A DNA stretch of 64,000 nucleotides from Streptococcus alactolyticus. GTDB lineage: Bacteria > Bacillota > Bacilli > Lactobacillales > Streptococcaceae. The notes under the pieces are model-generated. The model did not search any database and was not told the origin of the DNA. It worked only from the letters and a program-made list of their open reading frames with translations. The stretch lies in NCBI RefSeq assembly GCF_012277075.1, contig NZ_JAAXMT010000005.1, positions 62,001 through 126,000 of the forward strand, read 5' to 3'. Position 1 is the first letter of the stretch, and every line of letters begins with the position of its first letter. Positions 30,029 through 39,031 of this stretch are shown here, one piece after another. The position numbers were made by a program, and so were the translations under genes.

Positions 30029-31006
30029 ATGTGTACTGGATTAAGATATGTTAACGGAGATTTTTACTTTGGACGAAATTTAGATTTAGATTACCATTTT
30101 GGCGAAGAAATCGTTATTACACCTAGAAACTATGAAATCACCTATAAAAATGAACCTTCACAAAAATCACACTATGCTTTTATCGGCGTAGCTATGGTAT
30201 TAGATAATTATCCACTTTATGCCGATGCGATTAACGAAAAAGGCTTAGGCATTGCAAATTTGAATTTCCCACAGTTTTCTAAATATGCTGATGAAATCAA
30301 AGAAGGTGCCCTTAATCTTCCTCCTTATGAATTAGTGCCTTGGGTGTTAGCACAATTCTCAACTGTTAAGGAAACTAAAGCTGCCCTTAAAAATTTAAAT
30401 ATGGTTGATATTCCTTTTAAGCCTAATGTACCGAACACTACTTTACATTGGCTCATCGCCGACAAAGACGAAGCGATTGTCGTTGAAATTATTGACGGAA
30501 AAACCGTCATTTATGATAATCCTGTTGGCGTTTTAACTAATAGTCCTAGTTTTGATTATCATTTAATGAATTTACACAATTATCGTCATTTAAGTAGCAA
30601 ACAACCTCACAATTCTTATTCTCCTGATTGGGATGCAAAACCTTTTGGCGAAGGTTTTGGTGCGATTGGTTTACCTGGTGATTGGTCACCAGCATCTAGA
30701 TTAGTTAAAGCCACCTTTGTTAAAGAACATTCAGTTTGTCCGCAAGATGATGTAGCCAATGTTACACAATTCTTCCACATTTTAGATTCAGTCGCTTTTG
30801 TTCAGGGCTGTACCACTTCTGATCGAAATACTCATGATATCACTATGTATTCTTCTTGCGGAAATGCTGCTACTGGTGATTATTACTATAAAACCTATAC
30901 CAACAACCAAATCTCAAAGGTTTCTATGTCAAAAGTTGATCTGGAATCTACTAAATTGTTTGTTTACCCTATGGAAGATAAACAACAATTTAGACAAGTC
31001 AATTAA
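30029..31006 (+). CDS. bsh: Bile salt hydrolase (choloylglycine hydrolase)
   Basis: An Ntn-hydrolase of 325 aa that splits glycine or taurine from conjugated bile salts. After removal of Met1, Cys2 is the nucleophile. All known active-site residues are present by counting: C2, R16, D19, N79, N171 and R224. The start MCTGLRYVNGDFYFGRNLDL is typical of bile salt hydrolases of lactobacilli and enterococci. GAAAGGAGTG lies about 12 bases before ATG. It forms an operon with the MFS gene under the twin-palindrome promoter and ends before a strong hairpin. Penicillin V acylases share the fold, but the closely similar start and partner gene favour bile salts. Confidence 0.92.
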   Translation: MCTGLRYVNGDFYFGRNLDLDYHFGEEIVITPRNYEITYKNEPSQKSHYAFIGVAMVLDNYPLYADAINEKGLGIANLNFPQFSKYADEIKEGALNLPPYELVPWVLAQFSTVKETKAALKNLNMVDIPFKPNVPNTTLHWLIADKDEAIVVEIIDGKTVIYDNPVGVLTNSPSFDYHLMNLHNYRHLSSKQPHNSYSPDWDAKPFGEGFGAIGLPGDWSPASRLVKATFVKEHSVCPQDDVANVTQFFHILDSVAFVQGCTTSDRNTHDITMYSSCGNAATGDYYYKTYTNNQISKVSMSKVDLESTKLFVYPMEDKQQFRQVN

Positions 31007-31136
31007 GGCGTTGGCTTACTCATTTTAATTAGCTTAATCATAAATAATTGGTAAATGCAGTAAAATTTGACTTAAATAAATATCCTCTTTCAACTTCTTT
31101 ACGCTGCGTGTTTTCTTCACACCTTTTTAACACGCC

Positions 31137-31174
31137 AAAAAAGCTTTGCGACCTACACATCGCAAAGCTTTTTT
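31137..31174. terminator. Bidirectional terminator after bsh
   Basis: AAAAAAGCTTTGCGA/TCGCAAAGCTTTTTT is a perfect 15-bp stem with an 8-base loop, with A and T tracts for both directions. Another inverted repeat, GCGTGTT/AACACGC, lies just before it (31106-31135). Confidence 0.88.
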
Positions 31175-31182
31175 ATTTCATA

Positions 31183-32240
31183 CTAACGTAAAATATCAAT
31201 TAAGTCTTTCTTAGCCGCCTCTCTAGCTGGCATTACTGAAAAGACTAAACCAATTAACGTCGAGACACCTACAGCTATACTAATAGTAAAAAAATCAATT
31301 TGAATACCAATTTTCATAATAGCGCCTATCGAATAGGCCACAACTATTCCTAAAAGGTAACCGATAATTCCACCAGTAAAGATTAACATGACGCCTTCTA
31401 ATAAAAACTGGATCATAATCGAACGCTGAGTAGCTCCTAAGGCTTTTCTTATACCGATTTCTTTTGTCCGTTCAGAGACAGAAATATACATCATATTCTT
31501 TACACCTACACCGGCAATAAATAATGAGATACCTGCTACCGCCGAGATAAAGTAGGTAATGGTACTTAAAACTTTACCGATACCCTTGGTTAAGAAACTA
31601 CTATCAAATGATTGATAAGTTCCCTGATTACGTAAGCTTCCTTGTTTTTTCAATTTATCCAAAATTTTCTTAGCTACTTCATCTGGTTTTGTCCCTTTAT
31701 CCAATACAGCTGTTACACTAGCGGTATTTTTACTTCCTTGATAGTAACGTGAAATGGTACCATCAAACGGCGCAGTTACTGAAGTAGTAACTTTCTTACG
31801 TGTTTGCTCGACTTGGGCATTAGCATCAGAAAAATCTAAATTGGCATTATCTAGTGCTTGTTGCGCTTGATTGACCACTTCAACTTGGGCATCATAGGCT
31901 TGTTGGGCTGCATCTAATTGTGCCGATGCTTCAATTGCACTAGGATCATTGGCTGCTTGCAAACTTTGCACATTCTTTTTAGCTTGGGCTAATTGATTGG
32001 CTAGTTGGTTACGTTTTTGAACGGCACTATCTAAATTTGTCTTAGCATTGGTAATGGCTAAATTTAATTTATTTAAAGATTGAGCTTGCTCATTGGCTTG
32101 ATTAGCAATCGTTGCATTTTGATAAGTAGCAATCACATCACCACTTTTAACTTGCTGGCCATTTTTTACGACAATATTTTCTAAAGTACCTAAAGAAGGA
32201 TCCAGACTGAAACTGCGACTTTCCTTAGGTTCAGCCACCA
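31183..32240 (-). pseudogene. MacA-MacB remnant: HlyD-like fragment fused to MacB-type permease tail
   Basis: The reverse-strand frame contains two unrelated pieces. The first, after the junction near 32240, is the middle of an HlyD/MacA-type adaptor: lipoyl half (GTLENIVVKNGQQVKSGDVI), a Gln/Ala-rich coiled coil and TSVTAPFDGTIS. The second is the C-terminal part of a MacB/FtsX permease (ASVTAVLDKGTKPDEVAKKI, SERTKEIGIRKALGAT, PAREAAKKDLIDILR) with about four membrane segments. The adaptor C-terminus, the whole ATPase and the permease N-terminus are missing, as after one internal deletion. The frame stays open to 32340, but those first codons are antisense to the permease fragment, so no native start exists. 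Confidence 0.75.
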
Positions 32241-32401
32241 TCAATGCTGACGGATTAGGTCGCATTTTGTTTGATGGCTTGCGCACCATGAGTTTTCCGC
32301 CTTTGATTTGGGGCATTCTCCTCACAGTGGCTCTTTCCATCTTGGTTCAGGTTATCTTGTATTTGACCGAAGAATTATTCAAAAGTGAAGGAGTGGAGTA
32401 A
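32225..32401 (+). pseudogene. 3' fragment of the disrupted ABC permease
   Basis: About 58 codons ending in TAA read TINADGLGRILFDGLRTMSF and a final membrane helix. GLG followed by a membrane span is the end of OpuCB/ProW-type permeases. It lies on the same strand as the 5' fragment at 27494-27845; together they give about 175 codons against about 210 for the family, so roughly 30 codons were lost on insertion of the segment between. It could also come from a second permease gene of the same operon. Confidence 0.6.
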
Positions 32402-32430
32402 CCTCTCAAGCCGTTTTTGGAAAATAAGAA

Positions 32431-32463
32431 AGAGCACCCAAATCTAAGATTTTGAGTGCTCTT
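32431..32463 (-). terminator. Terminator of the aldo/keto reductase gene
   Basis: AGAGCAC/GTGCTCT with inner AAATC/GATTT forms a long hairpin directly after the reverse-strand stop; CTTTCTTATTTT follows on the minus strand. Confidence 0.75.
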
Positions 32464-32467
32464 ACGA

Positions 32468-33316
32468 TTAAGATGGGAAGAAAGTTGATAAGCGCTTGAC
32501 TTGCTCAGGGCTTTCGTTTGGACCATAGTCGTTTGGATAACGGTCGAGAGCTTGAATGCGTTTGAGGTCATCATCTGTCAATTGGAAATCAAAAACATCG
32601 ATATTGTCACGCATACGGTCAATATGTGCTGATTTTGGAATGGTGAGAATATCACTTTGAATTTGCCAACGAAGAATGACCTGTGCCACGGTTTTGTCGT
32701 GCTTTTCAGCAATGTTGTTCAAAACAGGATCCTTGAAGATATTGTCCTCTCCGCGGTTGAAAGGGCTCCATGCCTGAGTTGCCACTCCAAATTCGGCATT
32801 AGCTGCTTGCATGAGAGGGCGTTGCTTGTAAGGGTGCAGCTCAATTTGATTAAGCGCTGGCACGATATCAGTATTTATCGCAAAATCTGTCAAGCGACCA
32901 GTTGAAAAATTAGACACCCCAATAGCGCGAATGCGTCCCTCACGGTACAAGTCAATCATTGCTCGCCAAGCCCCGTGTGTATCGCCATAAGGTTGGTGAA
33001 TGAGATAAAGGTCCAAATAATCGGTATTAAGCTTTTGAAGGCTTTTTTCAAAGGCTTTTTTGGTTGCTTCATAACCCAAGTCATTAATCCAAACCTTGCT
33101 GGTTAGAAAAACGTCCTCACGGGCTAGACCTGAAGCCTTGACCGCACGTCCCACAGCCTCTTCGTTTTGGTAAAGAGCAGCGGTATCAATCAGACGGTAG
33201 CCAACGTCAAAGGCCTCCTCCACCGCACGTTGGCAGTCAGCTTGGTCAAACATTTGCCACACGCCAAACCCCAAAACAGGGATTTTCACGCCGTTATTAA
33301 GTGTTTTCCATTCCAT
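32468..33316 (-). CDS. Aldo/keto reductase (2,5-diketo-D-gluconate reductase-like)
   Basis: A 282-aa NADPH-dependent carbonyl reductase. The catalytic tetrad is visible: D and Y in LIDTAALYQNEEAVG (about 43-57), K in FLTSKVW and H in LYLIHQPYG. The C-terminal cofactor segment is TIPKSAHIDRMRDN. Substrate not predictable; these enzymes detoxify aldehydes and ketones. GGAGGATG precedes the ATG. It is a single gene. Confidence 0.9.
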   Translation of the reverse strand: MEWKTLNNGVKIPVLGFGVWQMFDQADCQRAVEEAFDVGYRLIDTAALYQNEEAVGRAVKASGLAREDVFLTSKVWINDLGYEATKKAFEKSLQKLNTDYLDLYLIHQPYGDTHGAWRAMIDLYREGRIRAIGVSNFSTGRLTDFAINTDIVPALNQIELHPYKQRPLMQAANAEFGVATQAWSPFNRGEDNIFKDPVLNNIAEKHDKTVAQVILRWQIQSDILTIPKSAHIDRMRDNIDVFDFQLTDDDLKRIQALDRYPNDYGPNESPEQVKRLSTFFPS

Positions 33317-33375
33317 AATGCATCCTCCTTTTTTCTATTGTAACACAAAAAGAGAAAGTGTTTTCAAGAGAAGTC

Positions 33376-34281
33376 TTAGATGGCATTTGGAAAGACATCT
33401 AAACTTTTTCGCACTTCAGCAACAAAAGCCGCCCCAATGTCAGACATTTTTTTATGTTTATGGGTAACGTAGCCAAGTGTATGTTTGGGGCTATCCTTCA
33501 GCGGAATCAAGACAATCTGGTCACGCACAAAACTATTGACGATGCCAAGACCAGAAGCATAAGCATCCGTGGCACAAAGCAAATTCATGACCGTGCCTCT
33601 ATCATTGCTATAAAGTACGCGCTGTTTACGATGAATGCTCAGAGCGTCCTCATCAAAATGCAATCCAGACTCTTCCTGACGAAAACGAATTTGGTCGTAG
33701 CCCTTCAAATCACTCTCAGAAATCTCTTTTTTCGTTGCCAAAGGGTGTTGCCTTCGCAAAAAAATACGCGTGGGAAAATCCCCCAAAGACGTAAACGTCA
33801 GATCATGATGCTCCAAGGACGTTTCTAAAATATGCTTGTTGTCGTCATCAAGGTAAATAATGCCCAAATCTGCCTCAAAAGTCGCCACACTATCCAAAAT
33901 CTCCTTGGTTGTGGTTTCAATGGTTTGAAATTCCTGATATTCCTCGTTAAATTGCTGCGCTACGGTTGCCATGGGAATGGACAAAAAATCATAGTGGTGC
34001 GATGCGACTGTAAAACTCTTTTTGAAATCTTCCTGATAACGTTGCTCTAATAAATCCACCTCACCAAGAATCCGCTTGGCATATTTTAAAAAATCATAGC
34101 CATCTTCGGTCGGGCGCGTGCCGACATTGGAACGCACAAAAAGCTGAACCCCCAATTCATTTTCCAAATCCTTAATGGAACTGGATAAATTGGGCTGTGT
34201 CATAAACAATTCCTTAGCCGCCTGACTAAAAGACCCCATACGAGCCACCATATCAACATAACGACACTGCTGTAAATTCAT
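33376..34281 (-). CDS. LysR-type transcriptional regulator, divergent from the catabolic operon
   Basis: A 301-aa LysR protein. The helix-turn-helix is at 1-60 (MGSFSQAAKELFMTQPNLSS), followed by the long linker helix and an effector-binding domain (about 90-295). It is divergent from the operon starting at 34545 with 263 bases between, the usual layout for a LysR activator and its target. Its N-terminus resembles the sulfur regulators of streptococci (CmbR/MtaR) in general style, but the resemblance is by eye. The gene looks intact, unlike most of its presumed targets. Confidence 0.87.
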   Translation of the reverse strand: MNLQQCRYVDMVARMGSFSQAAKELFMTQPNLSSSIKDLENELGVQLFVRSNVGTRPTEDGYDFLKYAKRILGEVDLLEQRYQEDFKKSFTVASHHYDFLSIPMATVAQQFNEEYQEFQTIETTTKEILDSVATFEADLGIIYLDDDNKHILETSLEHHDLTFTSLGDFPTRIFLRRQHPLATKKEISESDLKGYDQIRFRQEESGLHFDEDALSIHRKQRVLYSNDRGTVMNLLCATDAYASGLGIVNSFVRDQIVLIPLKDSPKHTLGYVTHKHKKMSDIGAAFVAEVRKSLDVFPNAI

Positions 34282-34351
34282 ATGAACCCATCCCTCCTTG
34301 TGAAAGTTGTAGCTATTATAACAAAAAGTAAACTGAAAAATCGCAAAGTTC

Positions 34352-34377
34352 TGATATAAAAAACCAAACCCGTGATA
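34352..34377 (+). promoter_or_regulatory. Partial CYS-box-like element
   Basis: Two TGATA half-sites are 16 bases apart. This equals the outer spacing of the CYS-box that I recall for CmbR in streptococci (TGATA-N9-TATCA-N2-TGATA), but the central TATCA is absent (AAACC). Suggestive only. Confidence 0.3.
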
Positions 34378-34444
34378 AAAAAATGTAATAGCGAAGGGGA
34401 AGGTTCATGTGTCCTTTAATGAAAGAACATTTTTTAAAAGTCCT

Positions 34445-34463
34445 CTATAAACATGATTTATAG
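34445..34463 (+). promoter_or_regulatory. 19-bp inverted repeat, possible LysR operator
   Basis: CTATAAACATGATTTATAG has perfect 7-bp arms (CTATAAA/TTTATAG) with a 5-base centre. It lies in the divergent region, 82 bases before the deacetylase start, in a place fitting a LysR box. Confidence 0.5.
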
Positions 34464-34544
34464 CTTGCCATAAGTAAAATAGAGTATGCAAGGTGAAAAT
34501 GAGGTGATAAGATAATAGCAATCTGAAAAGAGGAGGATAGGCAT

Positions 34545-35687
34545 TTGTCAGATACGTTTTATCAAAAATTGACAGCGATTCGTCACCATATTCATCAACA
34601 TCCAGAAGTTTCAGAAAAAGAATACAACACCACTCGTTTTATCAAAGAACAGTTGCAAAATATTGGGATTGAGCCCTTGGATTACCCTTTGAAAACAGGG
34701 GTTATTGCTGAAATTGGGCATGGATATCCCATTATTGCTTTACGAGCAGATATTGATGCTCTTCCTATTTTTGAAAAGACAGGGCTTGCCTATGCGAGTG
34801 ATAATGGTGCGATGCATGCCTGCGGCCATGATTTTCACCAAACCAGTTTATTGGGAGCAGCAGAACGTTTAAAACAACAAGAAGCAACATTAAAAGGAAC
34901 CGTTCGCTTGATTTTCCAAGTAGCAGAAGAACATTTTCAGGGTGGACATCAAGTCATAGCGGTTGGTGGCATAGAAGGGGTATCAGCTATTGTGGGGTAT
35001 CACAATAATCCTCATTTAAAACCAGGTCAAATCGGTTTGCGTTCAGGAGCTATAATGGCTGGAGTGGAACAATTTGCAGTGACAGTCAAAGGCATCAGCG
35101 TTCACGCAGCTCGGCCTGATTTAGGTGTTGATACAGTATTGGTTATCACAACTATTATTAATAATTTACAGTCGATTGTGTCAAGAACAATCTCACCTTT
35201 TCAATCAGCAGTCTTGTCTGTGACTCATATTGATGTTGGCAATACTTGGAATGTTTTACCAGCCAGTAGTTTTTTTGAAGGGACTATTCGAACATTTGAT
35301 CCTGACGTTCGCTTGTCAGTCATTGAGCAATTTACCAAAGTAGTCGAACATACGGCGGAACAATTTGGAGCGGAAGTTTCGATTTCTTGGGGAAATTCAC
35401 CAAAAGTTACGTTTAATGATTCTACGCTAACGCCTTTGATTTTTGAACATTCTAAAACCTTTGCTGAGGTTATTGAAACCCTGCCATCAACAGGTGGTGA
35501 AGATTTTGCTGCTTATCAAGAAAAAATTCCAGGAGTTTTTGCCTTTATTGGTTCAAATGGTGACGAAAATGCCCCTGACTGGCACCACGATGACTTTAGT
35601 GTAAAAGATGAGGCGATTCCAGTTGCAGTTAATTATTTTGTTAAAAATGCCTTGTATTTATTGGATTACTACGCTGGTGAGAAATGA
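34545..35687 (+). CDS. M20 family amidohydrolase (N-acyl amino acid deacetylase; YxeP-like)
   Basis: A 380-aa metallo-amidohydrolase. Metal-binding signatures are MHACGHDFHQTSLLGAA (about 90-106), VAEEHFQGG (about 127-135) and TGGEDFAAY near 320. The family removes acyl groups from amino acids. The start is TTG 34545 with AGGAGG 8 bases upstream. It is the first gene of an operon with a PrpD-fold protein, a GNAT, an amino acid ABC transporter and a fumarase-superfamily lyase. That set matches the 2-succinocysteine clusters, where the M20 enzyme releases cysteine from N-acetylcysteine. The gene is intact. Confidence 0.85.
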   Translation: MSDTFYQKLTAIRHHIHQHPEVSEKEYNTTRFIKEQLQNIGIEPLDYPLKTGVIAEIGHGYPIIALRADIDALPIFEKTGLAYASDNGAMHACGHDFHQTSLLGAAERLKQQEATLKGTVRLIFQVAEEHFQGGHQVIAVGGIEGVSAIVGYHNNPHLKPGQIGLRSGAIMAGVEQFAVTVKGISVHAARPDLGVDTVLVITTIINNLQSIVSRTISPFQSAVLSVTHIDVGNTWNVLPASSFFEGTIRTFDPDVRLSVIEQFTKVVEHTAEQFGAEVSISWGNSPKVTFNDSTLTPLIFEHSKTFAEVIETLPSTGGEDFAAYQEKIPGVFAFIGSNGDENAPDWHHDDFSVKDEAIPVAVNYFVKNALYLLDYYAGEK

Positions 35688-35698
35688 TTTGAGAAGTT

Positions 35699-37024
35699 AT
35701 GAGCGTTACTAAAAAAATGATCCAACAATTGCAAAAAGAGATTCATGATACTCCGCAATATAAGGAAAGCATAGCGCTTGCGAAAATAGCTTTATTAGAT
35801 TATTTAGCTTGTTATTCTGCTGGATTACAATCAGCTAAAAGGAAAGGTTTGTTGCAAGCATCACTCGAAAAAGCTGGCAGTCATCTGATTCTTTTAACCC
35901 CTTATCGAACATCAAAGGAGCAATCAGCCTTGCTATCAGGCTATTTGGCTCACTACCATGATTTAGACGGTGTTCAAGCCAATTTTCGAGGGCATCCAAG
36001 TGCAGTAATCTTTTCGGCGCTGTTAGCTGTCAGTGATGCCGATGATTCTTTTGAAAGGTTATTAGCGGCTTATGTTCAAGGCGTGGAATTTGCTGGCAGG
36101 ATTGGTCTGCAGTGCCAACCTCAACACATTAAACAAGGCTGGCATAGTACAGCCACCATTGGTAGTTTAGCTGCTGCTGTTGCTATTGGTTATTTTAAAA
36201 CCTTACCGTTGACGGATATTCTCAGTTATTATCGTTAACATCAACGCAATCTGCAGGCTTTCTCTGCCAAGAAGGAACAGATGGTAAGCCTTTAAATGTA
36301 GGATTTGCAGCAAGAAATGCTGTTCAAGCCTATGAGTTAGTGAATTTGGGCATGACAGCTTACGATGATGTCTTATCCCCCTTGACAGGTTGGTTTCAAA
36401 TCTTTAATCGGCAGCATTTCTCTGTGACGGCTTTCTTGGATAATTGGTTGGAACCTGCTCAAATCTTATCACCAGGCTTATGGTTTAAGAAATACCCTTT
36501 TTGCTCTACAGCCAATGCTGGCTATGATTTGGGAGAAAAAGCTTACCAATTTGGGATAAGGGGCTGATGAAGTATCTGATATTGAAGTACATTTTTCTGC
36601 GACAGGGGATCGGGCTTTGACGCATCGTTTTCCTAAAACGTGTTTAGAAGGTAAGTTTTCAATTGAATACCTTTTGTGGTTGGTTTTATCTAAAGGAAGT
36701 GTGGAAAGTTCTGATTTTTCCGAGGAAAAAACATCTACTGACTTTCGTGAATTTGCACAAAAAATTAGCCGTTTTAATGATTTGCCAAGCGATGATAGCA
36801 CACGTCCAATACGTTTGATTATCAGAAGCAATCATCAGATCATTTTTGATCAGTTAGTACAATATCCTAAAGGTTCTCCTCAAAATCCGTTATCATCACG
36901 AGAGCATTTTGCTAAGTATCACCAGTTAACTCAAGGGAAACTCGACGCCATTTATTGGCAACTAATGGAAAAAACACTGCTAAAAATATCAGAATTTTTT
37001 GAAAAAATAACATTGTTAGACTAA
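35699..37024 (+). pseudogene. MmgE/PrpD family protein (YxeQ-like), two frameshifts
   Basis: The full gene is about 442 codons in three pieces. Residues 1-179 run in one frame to a stop at 36236-36238; the homologous sequence goes on one frame lower from about 36228 (SAGFLCQEGTDGKPLNVGFA) to a stop at 36565-36567; it then returns to the first frame near 36560 (GADEVSDIEVHFSATGDRAL) and ends at 37024. The shifts correspond to about one lost base near 36226-36235 and one gained base in a G-run near 36556-36563. The PrpD fold is visible in DYLACYSAG and FRGHPSAV. Family members are dehydratases, epimerases or decarboxylases of di- and tricarboxylates. Broken as read. Confidence 0.85.
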
Positions 37025-37040
37025 AAAAGAAAGGAAATGT

Positions 37041-37592
37041 ATGACCTATCAGCAAGCAACATATGAATTTAGTGAAGCATTAGTGAACTTGTATCATCAA
37101 GCTTATGCAGCAAATGAAAGACTAGGAATTCATTTTAAAGCAGGGATAATGACTCAATCAGAACTTGAAAAAGTACTGCAAACAACGCCTACTTTTGTAA
37201 AAGTGCTTGATAAACAACTGGTATCGTCTGTTTCAGTTAGGCTGCCTTGGTCAGATAATCGGAGTCCTTTTTTCCTCCCCCACTTAGGCTGGGTGGCGAC
37301 AAATCCTCATTTTCAAGGGCAGGGACATGCTAAGTCCTTGATATCAGAAATCATTGACAACTATATCCTAAAAGAATTGAAGGCACCTGCTGTGACGCTG
37401 GGAACGGCTCTAGAACATCCTTGGCTCATTGATGCCTACGAAAAAATGGGTTTTCGTTACCTTGGTGAGAAGTCACTTTTTTCAGATCATAAAACGGTTT
37501 ACCTCATCAAAACCTTTAATCAAGAAGCTTTGTTAGATGTTAAGGATGAAGCTTTGCAAACATTATTGAAAGGAGTAAGCCATGAATTTTAG
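37041..37592 (+). CDS. GNAT family N-acetyltransferase (YxeL-like role)
   Basis: An intact 183-aa acetyltransferase: LGWVATNPHFQGQGHAKSLI (about 82-101) is the acetyl-CoA loop, and PWLIDAYEKMGFRYLGEKS closes the fold. AAAGGAAA precedes the ATG. In 2-succinocysteine clusters the GNAT protein acetylates the amino group of the substrate before cleavage; the position between the PrpD gene and the ABC transporter fits this. Overlaps the permease start by 11 bases. Confidence 0.8.
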   Translation: MTYQQATYEFSEALVNLYHQAYAANERLGIHFKAGIMTQSELEKVLQTTPTFVKVLDKQLVSSVSVRLPWSDNRSPFFLPHLGWVATNPHFQGQGHAKSLISEIIDNYILKELKAPAVTLGTALEHPWLIDAYEKMGFRYLGEKSLFSDHKTVYLIKTFNQEALLDVKDEALQTLLKGVSHEF

Positions 37593-38271
37593 TTGGCAAT
37601 ACTTTTTTGAATTATTTTTAAAATTACCTGCCTACATTCCTGTAACCATTTTTATTGCAATGGCTTCTATGTTATTAGCGATTTTAGTCGGATCTTTGAT
37701 GACATAGTTTCAACTATCCAATCAAAAAACGCTACGATACTTTGCTAATGTTTACATTTCCTTATTTCGTGGGATGCCGACCTTGGTGCAATTGTTTTTA
37801 ATATTTTATGGCTTACTTCAGTTATTTCCAGCTTTTCAAGGAATGACCGCCATTACCTCAGCTGTTGTAGGTCTTGGCTTAAAACAATCTGCTTATTTGG
37901 CTGAGATTTTTAGAGCAGCCGTTAATTCTGTTGATAAAGGGCAAATTGAGGCAGGGCAAGCTCTTAACATCCTGGGTTGGAAGATTTTTCTACATGTCAT
38001 TTTGCCTCAGGCGACTTTAAATGCTTTACCCGCTACCGGAAATACATTTGTTAGTTTGCTAAAAGAAACATCGCTTGTATTCACCTTGGGAATAATAGAG
38101 TTATTTGCCCACGCAAAAATGATTGCAGGAGGTTCTTTACGCTATTTTGAAACCTATTTAGCCATAGGGTTACTGTATTGGCTGATGATTGTGATCTACA
38201 CTTGGATACAACATCTATTTGAAAGAGATTTGACAGCACCGTATAGGAGGTCCGTAGATGAGTTTGATTGA
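37582..38271 (+). pseudogene. Amino acid ABC transporter permease (HisM-type), premature TAG
   Basis: Encodes a polar amino acid permease: MNFSWQYFFELFLKLPAYIP at the start, then RGMPTLVQLFLIFYG and the ABC-contact loop EAGQALNILGWKIFLHVILP (about 130-150). The frame is constant, but codon 42 is TAG (37705-37707) just after SLMT. A GTG or ATG restart (37774) would lose two membrane segments and the first periplasmic loop. It ends over the ATPase start. A point mutation, so not a homopolymer artefact. Confidence 0.85.
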
Positions 38272-39013
38272 GTTAACTAATTTAGAAGTGACAATAGGTC
38301 ACAAAACCATTTTAAAATCCATTGATTTAACTATTGAAGAAGGAACGGTGACCGCTTTTGTTGGGCCAAGCGGTTCAGGTAAAACAACTCTGTTACGCAC
38401 CTTGAATCTGTTACAGATACCAACGTCAGGAAGGTTGCGAGTTGGAGATACTGAAGTCATCGGAGGAAAGATAAATAAGCGTGATATTCGTCAGATTCGC
38501 AACCATTCAACCATGGTTTTTCAACAATTTCACTTGTTTAAGAATTACACGGTTTTGCAAAATGTGGTTCAGCCTTTGGTTTTAAGCGGTCGTTTTTCAA
38601 GAAAAGAGGCCGAAATCATCGCACATGAGTCTTTGGAAAAAGTTGGTTTAGCAGCTTTTGAAAATCAGTACCCAGTTACTTTATCAGGCGGGCAGCAGCA
38701 ACGTGTTGCTATTGCGTTTAAGCCCAAAATCATTTTATTTGATGAGCCAACTTCAGCTCTTGACCCTGAAATGGTCGATGGAGTCTTGCAAGTTATCTCA
38801 ACTCTGGCAGAAGAAAATATTTCCATGATTTTAGTGACTCATGAAATGGCATTTGCTAGAAAGACGGCAGATAATGTTGTCTTTATTGAAAATGGGGAAA
38901 TTTTAACACAAGGACCTACGGATCTATTACTTTCTAATAATAACAGTCATGAGCGCGTGCGTGCCTTTGTTCATTCACTCTATCGTGGGTCTTTAGAGAG
39001 TTCAGCCTTATAA
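38258..39013 (+). CDS. Amino acid ABC transporter ATPase with a small in-frame deletion
   Basis: A 251-aa ATPase energising uptake with the adjoining permease and binding protein. Walker A GPSGSGKTT (about 36), Q-loop VFQQFHLFKN, signature LSGGQQQR and Walker B IILFDEPTSALDPE are present. Between the last two the family reads VAIARALAxKPKII, but here it reads VAIAFKPKII: four residues (RALA) are missing, as after a 12-bp deletion. This shortens the helix linking signature and Walker B and very probably inactivates it. The frame is open. Confidence 0.85.
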   Translation: MSLIELTNLEVTIGHKTILKSIDLTIEEGTVTAFVGPSGSGKTTLLRTLNLLQIPTSGRLRVGDTEVIGGKINKRDIRQIRNHSTMVFQQFHLFKNYTVLQNVVQPLVLSGRFSRKEAEIIAHESLEKVGLAAFENQYPVTLSGGQQQRVAIAFKPKIILFDEPTSALDPEMVDGVLQVISTLAEENISMILVTHEMAFARKTADNVVFIENGEILTQGPTDLLLSNNNSHERVRAFVHSLYRGSLESSAL

Positions 39014-39031
39014 GAAAGGGAAAGATGACAA

